11,233 nt of DNA from JAADHY01 sp964428935 (GTDB taxonomy: Bacteria; Planctomycetota; Planctomycetia; Planctomycetales; Planctomycetaceae): contig CAYSAG010000166.1 of NCBI GenBank assembly GCA_964428935.1, forward strand, positions 1 to 11,233, in the 5' to 3' direction. Positions 5,784-11,233 of this stretch are shown in pieces. Positions within the stretch are counted from its first letter, which is position 1. Each line of letters opens with the position of its first letter. The position numbers and the translations under genes were made by a program. Below the pieces are notes generated by a model, which saw only the letters and a program-made list of their open reading frames with translations, was not told where the DNA came from and did no database searches.

Positions 5784-8011
5784 CCGACTTCCTCCGCTGG
5801 CTCAACGCTCACGAAGTTCACGTTCATGCCCGTGCCGCCCATGATTGGGTCGGTCTTGTAGCGAGTAATGAGGTTTGAGTCGGAGGCGCCGCGGCCGCGT
5901 GCAAACCGCAACCCCTTTGCGGTGTGTCCGAACCCGTGAACGAGGAACACGCAGTCGCCGCGGATTCGTTGAGTCAGACGCAACCGCACCGGCTCGGACC
6001 GCACACCGTCCTGATTGACCAACACGACGCGGTCGCCCGTCTTGGGCTCACGGCCAGCGAATTGCGGCAACGAACGGAGTGCGTCGGCGTTGACCCACAC
6101 CTCGTTCTCGTCGTAGACCTGCGACAGGAAACGGTTGTTCGTCGTGCGGCCGAAGGTGTGGACGGGAGCCCGACCGGTCAGCAGGCGGAACAGTCCCGGC
6201 GGCGGCTCTTCCGGCGGCGTGTACTCCGGCAACGGGTGAAAGCCCGCCGAAGCCAACACCTCTGAGTAGAGTTCAATCTTGCCACTGGGAGTGTTGAACC
6301 GCAGCTCCAATCCTTCTTCCTCGCACACCGGAACCCGCTTGCCCAACACCACTCCCTTGGCCTTCAGCTCCTCGCAGTCCAACCCCGCCGCACGGACGCG
6401 GTAGCGAGCGTACTCCTCGCTGTCTTTCCACGGGAAGTAGTCCGCCAGGCCCAAACGCAGTGCCAGCTCGCGAGCAATCCACCAGCCGGGCTTCGAGTCG
6501 TACAGCGGCTCGACCACCTTCTGCCGCACCGCGACGAAAGGCTGTTTGTAGGCGGGAGCCCAAATGTCGTCGCACCGCTCCAAGTACGTGCACTCCGGCA
6601 ACACCACGTCGCTCCAGCCGCAAATCTCGCTGGGCAACACGTCAATGGAAACAATGAAGTCCAACGCCTGAATGGCCTGCACCGTCTCCTTCGGGTTCGG
6701 CAGCGACTGCAGCAGATTCGTGCCGTAAACCATCCAGCCGTGAAGCTGGTAGGGCGTCTTGCCGGGAATCGTGGCGTCGCACAAGCCCGACGCCAATGTC
6801 TCGTCGGCCAGCGGGTAGAGACTCTCCGGACGGTCCGCCTTGTACTTGGGCTTGTACGTGTAGCGCGTGTAGGGGAAGTCGGGAACCTCCAGGCGAGAGG
6901 GAATCAAGTACCCACCGCGCCGGCCCCAACTGCCCAACAGAGCGGCCAGAATGGCCATGGCCCGAGCTCGCTGAGTGTCGTCGCCGTACCACGTCGTCCG
7001 ACGACCGGGATGAATCAGCGAGGCCGGCCGAAAACCGGCAATGAACCGAGCCGTCTCGACAATCAGCTCGGGACGAATCCCCGTAATGGCGTACGCCCAC
7101 TCGGGCGTCTTGTCCTGCACATGCTGAGCCAGCTTGTCGAAGCCCGTCGCGTACTTCTGAATGTAGTCGCCGTCGTACCGCTTCTCGCGAATCAAGACGT
7201 GCATCCAGGCCAGCAGAAGAGCAATGTCGGTGCCCGGCTTGATCGGCAACCAGTACCGAGCCTTTCCGGCGACGGTCGAGAACCGCGGGTCAACGACCAC
7301 CAGTTGACAGCCGCGTCCCAACGCCTCGGCCAGCTCCTGCACCTGCGTGTTGTGCATGTTCTCGCCCAGGTGCGAGCCGATCAGAACCAGACAGCGTGCG
7401 TTTTCAATGTCAATGGCCTCGGGAGAGCCGACGCCGTCGCCAAAGGTCAGAAAGTAACCCACCTCGCGCGGCCCGCGGCACTGGGCGTACGAGGGAGCGG
7501 CAATGTTGTTGCTTCCGTACGCCCTCAGCAAATGCTTGAACCAACTGCCGCCGTGGCCGTGCGTGAAAAGAGCAAAGGCTTCCGGACCGTACTTGTCGCG
7601 AATCTTCAGCATGTTTTCCGCGACAATGTCCAAGGCTTTCTCCCAAGACACTTCCTCAAAAGCTTCGCCGCCGCGTTTCTTGACGCGAACCAGCGGCTTC
7701 TTCAGCCGGTCGGGGTCGTAGAGCAAACCAATTCCGCCGGTTCCGCGAGGACAGAGACGGCCACGAGACAGTGGATGAGCGGGGTTGCCCACGAGCTTGG
7801 TAACGCGCCCGTTCTTGACGTGGGCCAACACGCCGCACTTCCAGAAACACATTTCGCAGAACGTCGGAACGACGCGGTCGCCGTCGGTCTGAGGATCGTC
7901 GACCTCGGACGCGTCCAAACCCCACCACTGGGTCGTCAACCCGGAAGCCAACGCCGCCGCTCCAGCCGTGCCCGCACCAATCCGAATGAATTCCCGTCGT
8001 GTAATGGCCAT
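5780..8011 (-). CDS. psrA: Molybdopterin oxidoreductase catalytic subunit, PsrA/PhsA (polysulfide/thiosulfate reductase) type
   Basis: The 743-residue catalytic subunit of the DMSO-reductase superfamily begins with a Tat signal (MAITRREFIRIGAG, then a hydrophobic stretch), so it acts in the periplasm. Cys52, Cys55, Cys59 and Cys87 (CEMCFWKC and RLCPRG) bind the N-terminal [4Fe-4S] cluster. The probable molybdenum/tungsten ligand is Cys178 in SYAQCRGPREVG, a coded cysteine rather than selenocysteine. Later blocks VLIGSHLGENMHNTQVQELA, VVDPRFSTVAGKA, DVVLPECTYLERCD and the C-terminal molybdopterin-dinucleotide-binding domain (from about residue 620, including LLTGRAP and TGDRVVLVN) are standard. 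ATG 8011 was taken because the Tat motif follows immediately; the frame is open 138 codons further but that extension is Arg-rich and motif-free. The Shine-Dalgarno site is weak (GGGGC about six bases away). First gene of the psr cluster. Thiosulfate, polysulfide or tetrathionate are all possible substrates; the YeeE neighbours favour thiosulfate or sulfane sulfur. Confidence 0.92.
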   Translation of the reverse strand: MAITRREFIRIGAGTAGAAALASGLTTQWWGLDASEVDDPQTDGDRVVPTFCEMCFWKCGVLAHVKNGRVTKLVGNPAHPLSRGRLCPRGTGGIGLLYDPDRLKKPLVRVKKRGGEAFEEVSWEKALDIVAENMLKIRDKYGPEAFALFTHGHGGSWFKHLLRAYGSNNIAAPSYAQCRGPREVGYFLTFGDGVGSPEAIDIENARCLVLIGSHLGENMHNTQVQELAEALGRGCQLVVVDPRFSTVAGKARYWLPIKPGTDIALLLAWMHVLIREKRYDGDYIQKYATGFDKLAQHVQDKTPEWAYAITGIRPELIVETARFIAGFRPASLIHPGRRTTWYGDDTQRARAMAILAALLGSWGRRGGYLIPSRLEVPDFPYTRYTYKPKYKADRPESLYPLADETLASGLCDATIPGKTPYQLHGWMVYGTNLLQSLPNPKETVQAIQALDFIVSIDVLPSEICGWSDVVLPECTYLERCDDIWAPAYKQPFVAVRQKVVEPLYDSKPGWWIARELALRLGLADYFPWKDSEEYARYRVRAAGLDCEELKAKGVVLGKRVPVCEEEGLELRFNTPSGKIELYSEVLASAGFHPLPEYTPPEEPPPGLFRLLTGRAPVHTFGRTTNNRFLSQVYDENEVWVNADALRSLPQFAGREPKTGDRVVLVNQDGVRSEPVRLRLTQRIRGDCVFLVHGFGHTAKGLRFARGRGASDSNLITRYKTDPIMGGTGMNVNFVSVEPAEEVG
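5791..5795 (-). promoter_or_regulatory. Shine-Dalgarno site of psrB
   Basis: GGAGG on the minus strand, within the end of psrA and seven bases before the overlapping ATG 5783; it supports coupled translation of the two soluble subunits. Confidence 0.7.
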
Positions 8012-8896
8012 TTTGCTGCCCCGTTTTCGACAAACCTTCGGACAAGGTGCTGTGGTCAAGAGCCGCCGAGCGGCGCCAGCGGCAAGCCCTCGTCGCCAGC
8101 GTTCGGCTCTGCCTGCATCTCGACGCCCGCCGCGCACCGGCCTCGCCGTCCATTGGGAAGACGCGACGGCTCGCCAAGTGCCGTAGCAGCCGAAGCCAGT
8201 CGCGAGCGGCCGTCGTTTCGTGCGACCAGTTCGGTCTGGCTGAACTGGCTGCTCGCGCCGCCCCCTCGCCGCGCAGAACGAGCGGGGGGCGAAAAACGGA
8301 GCGTTGTGACAAGCCGCGCCCGCTGAGCGGCCCCCGTGAATCGCCGCGGTCTTCCTGCCGCAGCGCTTTCCCTGGCCGAACACCCTGTGGTGGTGACGAG
8401 GAGTCCCGCCAGAGCTCGCTACCACAGAGTCACCAGAGGCGTGGTTGGTTACAAGGATATGTCAAAAACTGAATCCAGTTTTTCCGACGTCGCTGGCTCG
8501 TGGCGGACCGGCCCCACGACGACTACTCGCCGCGGGACCGGTCGCCAAAAGTCGTTGTCGCGTCGCACCTTAGGTCGAGCGAGCCGCACGCGGCCGTCGG
8601 GGCTCGACTGACGGCGGCTTGAGGTGGGCTTTCGGCCGTGCGTCTGGGAGGCTGTCCGCGAGCTCGCGGCGCCACGGCGGGTCGACAGACCGTCGGGCGA
8701 GGAGGGCAGGGGGCACGTCGAAAAGCGAAAGCGGAGAGCGGCTCAAAGCCGCTGGTGCGCCCAGCGAGTTGTCAGCCGCTCCGACCCAGGCAGCGCCGAC
8801 GAGCGGTGAGGCGACTCGGCCGCCAAGGGGAGCTGTCCGGCAACCAAGAGGGACTGACGCAGACCACGCGGCAACGACGGGCCGCCGCTGGGGCAG
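8012..8896. other. Non-coding stretch upstream of psrA and downstream of the selenoprotein gene
   Basis: Several open frames cross this 885-base stretch in different registers, but all are Arg/Ala/Pro-rich, lack Shine-Dalgarno sites and match no family I know. It probably holds the psr leader and promoter. The clearest local feature is the AT-rich island near 8440-8490. I see no RNA gene. Confidence 0.5.
8460..8483 (-). promoter_or_regulatory. AT-rich palindrome with an adjoining TTGACA, possible operator/promoter of the psr genes
   Basis: AAAAACTG (8464-8471) and CAGTTTTT (8476-8483) form a perfect 8-bp inverted repeat around AATC. On the minus strand it runs straight into TTGACA (8465-8460), a perfect -35 hexamer, but no good -10 hexamer lies 16-18 bases on. 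It stands about 450 bases before psrA. It could be an operator, part of a promoter, or a weak two-way terminator for the selenoprotein transcript; the stem has only two GC pairs. Confidence 0.35.
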
Positions 8897-9505
8897 TCAC
8901 GGGGTGACGTGGACCGGCAAAGCAACCGTCAAAGCCCACAGTTCGCCCCGGCTGTCGGATTTGCTTGCGCCGGAAGCGGCGGCCTCGCCGTCACTGGCTT
9001 GGCTGCTCCTCTCAGTCGCCGCCGACGCCGGGTTCTCGCCTTTTGGCTGTCGCCGCTTCGGTCCGCCCGCCCGCTCGGGCCGCAAAACGTAGTACACCTC
9101 GACGTGGTACGTGTACAGACCGGACTGGGTGGACGAGGTCCGTACGACGAAACGAATGGGACGCTCCTGACCAGGAGCGACGGTCAGCGGAAATTCACTG
9201 ACCGCTCGCACGCCTCAGCACGGCGCCGTCGAAATGATCTCGATTGGAACCGAACCGACGTTGCGAAACTGCAGCGACACAGTGGCGTTGCGGCCTGCTT
9301 TTCCTCCTTGCTGCGTCGTGGAAACCACCACCAGCCGGTGGCCTTGCAAGTAAGACCACGCATTGCTGAGCGAGCCGAGCCACCAGGCAAGACCCGCCAA
9401 GACAACGGCTTCGCCGCCGAGGAACACTGCAGCCGTGACAAAAACGACTCGTTGCAACCAGTACATCCAGTCGCGAGCAACCGCAGGCTGTTGACCGTCC
9501 GTCAT
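8897..9505 (-). CDS. Putative selenoprotein: membrane-anchored DUF1573/HYDIN-like domain protein with a Cys-Sec pair
   Basis: The 202-residue product is obtained only if UGA at 9217-9215 (codon 97) is read as selenocysteine. ATG 9505 has AGGAGG at a spacing of five; an upstream in-frame codon at 9535 lacks a site. Residues 1-16 should be cytoplasmic, about 19-43 form one membrane helix (VVFVTAAVFLGG...LAWW), and the rest is periplasmic. Residues 75-146 resemble the DUF1573-type beta-sandwich: VSLQFRNVGSVPIEIIS, then the motif APCUG at 95-98, then FPLTVAPGQERPIRFVV and GLYTYHVEVYYV. The pattern 'N-G-pv-I ... Cys motif ... PlT-PG' straddles the UGA, so both halves belong to one domain. A polar, probably flexible insert occupies about 148-188 before the last strand (LWALTVALPVHVTP). 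The final UGA at 8899-8897 is taken as the true stop. Function is unknown; a thiol/selenol redox role is suggested by Cys96-Sec97. The alternative is a pseudogene split by a nonsense codon. Confidence 0.8.
9162..9179 (-). other. Second hairpin downstream of the SECIS candidate
   Basis: CGCTCCT and AGGAGCG pair perfectly over seven base pairs around the tetraloop GGUC (minus-strand sense). Its loop is about 42 nt after the UGA, beyond the usual bacterial SECIS distance, so it is more likely an accessory or competing structure. Its 5' arm CGCUC can alternatively pair with GAGCG at 9207-9203 below the first hairpin. Confidence 0.4.
9181..9204 (-). promoter_or_regulatory. Candidate bacterial SECIS hairpin
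   Basis: Directly 3' of the UGA, CGGUCAG (9204-9198) pairs with CUGACCG (9187-9181) over seven Watson-Crick pairs. A U.G pair can extend the stem, leaving the loop GAAUUUCC with G in first place. The loop begins about 17-18 nt after the UGA. Known bacterial SECIS elements are stem-loops with a G among the first two loop bases, located roughly 16-37 nt from the UGA, so both distance and loop fit. The hairpin is itself coding (VSEFPLT region), as usual in bacteria, where SelB reads it in the mRNA. Confidence 0.6.
9215..9217 (-). other. In-frame UGA, proposed selenocysteine codon
   Basis: Codon 97 of the 9505-8897 gene, following UGC (Cys96) and followed by GGC (Gly). The frame is otherwise open for 202 codons. 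Confidence 0.75.
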
Positions 9506-9510
9506 GGTTT

Positions 9511-9516
9511 CCTCCT
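9511..9516 (-). promoter_or_regulatory. Shine-Dalgarno site of the selenoprotein gene
   Basis: AGGAGG within GGGAGGAGG, five bases before ATG 9505; the strongest translation signal in the window and good evidence that this frame is translated from here. Confidence 0.8.
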
Positions 9517-9931
9517 CCCATTTTCGAACCGCCACCCTGACCAGCGCCCCAGGCGCCGCACGGCTGGAATCAAGCAGCTCCGCCGTCGAACTACAGTGTC
9601 GGCCTGTCGAGACGCCTGCGTGCCTTCACCGGCCGGGCACGCCAGCCTAGCATAGCTCCCGGGCCGCTGTCTGCTCGCCAGACACACTCGCAAGGCCGAT
9701 GCTTTCAAAAGACCGCAGACGGCCTGTTGAACGAAGCAACCGCGATCCGAGCCGCACGCGGTGCAGATGCTCCAGCCACTCGCCGATTCTGCCATCGATC
9801 GACTCGAATAGCAATCCCACGGTGTCGGAAGCACCGTTTCGAACCCTTGTGCGTCGCCGGCCAACCTACCAACGGCGGAGGTAGCTCTAGTCAAGGGCTC
9901 CGCGCTTGCCGTGCCGCTGGATGCTGCGTCG

Positions 9932-10014
9932 GAGGACCACGCTCCGTCGTGGCCGCGACTGGTTCGGAATTCGGGACGCGACGCAGCTCGCCTTTCCAGA
10001 AAAAGCCGCGAACG
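9932..10014 (+). repeat. Dispersed repeat copy sharing a 25-base block with 2020-2044
   Basis: Bases 9932-9956 are identical, in inverted orientation, to 2044-2020, and contain CCACG-N6-CGTGG. About 42 bases further on, GAAAAAGCCGCGAACG (9999-10014) matches 10587-10602 at 15/16 and more loosely the minus strand near 1953-1935, which also follows the 25-base block in the same order. The colinearity points to diverged copies of one element. No coding capacity is evident. Confidence 0.55.
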
Positions 10015-10024
10015 TTCTTCGCGG
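10006..10024 (+). other. Hairpin at the end of the repeat copy
   Basis: CCGCGAA pairs with TTCGCGG over seven base pairs around CGTTC. No T-run follows. It overlaps the second repeat module. Confidence 0.35.
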
Positions 10025-10586
10025 TTGGGAACCGACGAGGCCTACCGAATCCGGCAGACCAGTACCCGGAGGGCGTCTGCATGACATGATTCGACCGCGA
10101 GACCCTCCAGGCTCGATCGGTAGGTGTCTAAATGACTGTTACTATGAGCGCATACGCACAGTATGCCTCCTCAATGTCGCCAAGACTGAATGCGGTGAGG
10201 TTCGAGCAAGAGCTGGCACGGGTCTCAGTAGAAACGTGTAGTACTGGGAGCCTCGGTGTGCGACTGCTGTTGACCCGGTCGATTTCGGCGATTCCGCTTT
10301 CGATTCCCACGACGCACCGCGAGGCAGCGTCGTGCAAGTGGCGAGATTGGGCTACCCAATTGTTTCGTCCGAGAAACCACTCGTCGGCGGAACACAGCCA
10401 AGGTACCACGGCGTCGATCGACTGCCGCCAGTGGTACCACGCTTCGCATTCGAACTCGGTGTACCGAAACTGGCCGCGTCTTGTACCGAAGCTAGTGCTG
10501 CGTCACAGCGAAAAATCGGCACTCAGTCGATTGTGGCGCAACTGTCTCGGCAGCCGCCAACAAGAAGTTTCCTCTCCCGCTCGCGG

Positions 10587-10602
10587 GAAAAAGCGGCGAA
10601 CG
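10587..10602 (+). repeat. Isolated copy of the GAAAAAGCSGCGAACG repeat module
   Basis: GAAAAAGCGGCGAACG differs from 9999-10014 at one base. It directly follows a small stem TCCCG-CTCG-CGGGA (10574-10587 area). The rest of the element is not recognisable here. Confidence 0.4.
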
Positions 10603-10737
10603 GTTGAACTTGGTCGTCGTGCATTGGGCCGTCCTCTCTGGCAAGGCCAGTCCCGTCGACGACTCCAAGAGCCAGCGCGCCGCCCCGGCAGGACCGCACC
10701 GGTCACCAAACACTGGCCGACGCGGCCACCGCGAGAC

Positions 10738-10754
10738 GGTCCGGCGGCCGGACC
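10738..10754 (+). other. GC-rich hairpin
   Basis: GGTCCGG pairs with CCGGACC around CGG, a perfect seven-base-pair stem. Function unknown. Confidence 0.35.
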
Positions 10755-10775
10755 CACAACGTGAGTCTTTCTGCC

Positions 10776-10799
10776 GTCGGTTGTTTGTACCAAACCGAC
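10776..10799 (+). other. Hairpin upstream of tRNA-Sec
   Basis: GTCGGTT (10776-10782) pairs with AACCGAC (10793-10799); an alternative register pairs GTCGG/CCGAC and TTTG/CAAA. No T-run follows immediately, so a terminator is not supported. Confidence 0.35.
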
Positions 10800-11106
10800 T
10801 CGACCTTCACACTCGCGTCGACACCACACCGCCCGTTTGACTCGCTCGACCGGGACAACTAAAGTTTTTTTCCCACAGGCGACCGAATGCAAATTGGAGC
10901 GGCCCGCAAGAGGAAGCAGGCTGTGGCGGTTGCGGGACCGCGGCCTAGGCGGCTTGCTGGGGTGGAGCCATCGAACTTGGAAGGCCGAGTTTTTCAGTAG
11001 CGCAGACGTGAGCGGAGGCAGGAACGGGACCGCGGACTGAGTGCCCGCTCGACGCGACGCGGCTGCCAATGCGGGCCGAGACAAGACGGCGACGACACGG
11101 CCTTGT

Positions 11107-11200
11107 GGGAGCGTAAGCGGATCTGGTGACCGCCCTGGGCTTCAAACCCAGTGTGGCTCCTGAGAAGGAGCCAGGTGGGTTCGATTCCCATCCGCTCCCG
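11107..11200 (+). tRNA. selC: tRNA-Sec (anticodon UCA)
   Basis: The 94-nt gene supplies the selenocysteine tRNA that reads UGA with SelB. The acceptor stem GGGAGCG/CGCTCCC (11107-11113 with 11193-11199) has seven clear pairs; the eighth position, characteristic of bacterial tRNA-Sec, would be T11114 against C11192 and is unpaired. The D-arm has GCGG/CCGC with loop ATCTGGTGA. The anticodon stem CTGGG/CCCAG encloses CTTCAAA with anticodon TCA at 11142-11144. The very long variable arm TGGCTCCT-GAGA-AGGAGCCA (11154-11173) has an 8-bp stem. The T-arm is GTGGG-TTCGATT-CCCAT. The discriminator is G11200 and CCA is not encoded. Long variable arm plus UCA exclude ordinary serine or suppressor tRNAs. 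Confidence 0.95.
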
Positions 11201-11233
11201 CTTGCTTTCTCGCAAACTCTGGCACGTTGTCGC

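Larger units (their letters stand above)
9506..11106. other. About 1.6 kb without a recognisable gene, between the selenoprotein gene and tRNA-Sec
   Basis: Open frames of 60-210 codons exist on both strands but overlap one another, are Arg/Ser-rich, lack start signals and show no family motif. GC content drops by eye over about 10090-10500 and again around 10855-10895 (a run of seven T at 10865-10871). I searched by eye for tmRNA, RNase P and SRP RNA signatures and saw none. It contains repeat modules (9932-9956, 9999-10014, 10587-10602) and several good hairpins (10006-10024, 10738-10754, 10776-10799). Promoters of the divergent selenoprotein and tRNA genes must lie here but I cannot place them. 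Confidence 0.5.

Noticed and set aside
7472..7486. Selenocysteine in the molybdoenzyme active site, given the nearby selC
   Set aside because: The ligand position in SYAQCRGPREVG is encoded as cysteine and the whole psrA frame is open without any internal UGA.
8012..8425. 138-codon N-terminal extension of psrA
   Set aside because: The Tat signal MAITRREFIRIG must be near the N-terminus; the extension is Arg-rich, motif-free and lacks a start signal.
8743..8899. Read-through of the final UGA (8899-8897) of the selenoprotein gene
   Set aside because: The frame stays open for a while, but the beta-sandwich ends naturally at VHVTP, the downstream residues look non-coding, and I saw no suitable hairpin after it.
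8909..9655. Long forward-strand open frame of 248 codons across the selenoprotein gene
   Set aside because: It is antisense to the minus-strand gene, Arg/His-rich, has no Shine-Dalgarno site and no recognisable domain. The minus strand has a strong start signal, a membrane helix and a domain pattern.
10132..10764. Forward open frame of 210 codons upstream of tRNA-Sec
   Set aside because: Composition is Ser/Arg-rich without motifs, several other frames are open across it, and no start signal is present.
10503..11084. Reverse open frame of 193 codons upstream of tRNA-Sec
   Set aside because: Arg/Pro/Ser-rich, no Shine-Dalgarno site, no family resemblance; typical of GC-rich antisense shadows.
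9506..11106. CRISPR array or transposase remnant in the gene-free region
   Set aside because: The repeats are few, irregularly spaced and of different lengths, and no transposase motif could be read in any frame.

Overview
The window reads as a high-GC bacterial chromosome segment, most likely from the Planctomycetota. The main clue is the PQQ-propeller protein at 49-1773. Its 'GHDRCYR...NHWVRGTCGMGVLPANGLLYAPPYSC' style signature (split here only for illustration) is one I associate with large planctomycete propeller proteins. Genus cannot be told from the sequence alone.

Layout. (1) 49-1773 (+): the C-terminal part of a PQQ-like beta-propeller protein. It has a stop codon just upstream and lacks the usual N-terminal half. 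(2) 1774-2156: no gene; it holds a modular repeat related to sequence near 9.93-10.6 kb. (3) 8011 down to 2157 (-): a compact sulfur-metabolism cluster. In transcription order it is a Tat-exported molybdopterin catalytic subunit (PsrA/PhsA type), a four-cluster ferredoxin-like subunit (PsrB type), a short YeeE/YedE membrane protein, a YeeE/YedE-rhodanese fusion, and an NrfD/PsrC-type quinone-interacting membrane subunit. The two YeeE genes sit inside what would otherwise be psrABC. Together they suggest import or export of a sulfur compound (thiosulfate or sulfane sulfur) coupled to a membrane-bound thiosulfate/polysulfide-type oxidoreductase. (4) 8012-8896: leader and intergenic DNA with an AT-rich palindrome. 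(5) 9505-8897 (-): the most interesting gene. It is a 202-codon membrane-anchored protein interrupted in frame by one UGA at 9217-9215. The reading frame, the domain and a strong Shine-Dalgarno site all support a single gene, and a bacterial SECIS-like hairpin follows the UGA directly. I read it as a selenoprotein with a Cys-Sec pair in a DUF1573/HYDIN-like immunoglobulin fold. (6) 9506-11106: about 1.6 kb without a recognisable gene, containing repeats and hairpins. (7) 11107-11200 (+): a tRNA-Sec gene (selC) with anticodon UCA and a long variable arm.

How the parts fit. The tRNA-Sec shows that the host decodes UGA as selenocysteine, which makes the in-frame UGA of the 9505-8897 gene credible rather than a nonsense mutation. 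The molybdoenzyme itself carries cysteine, not selenocysteine, at the metal ligand position, so it does not explain the Sec machinery in this window. The selenoprotein is predicted to face the periplasm, the same side as PsrA, PsrB and the YeeE pathway. A thiol/selenol redox role near sulfur chemistry is possible, but this is inference.
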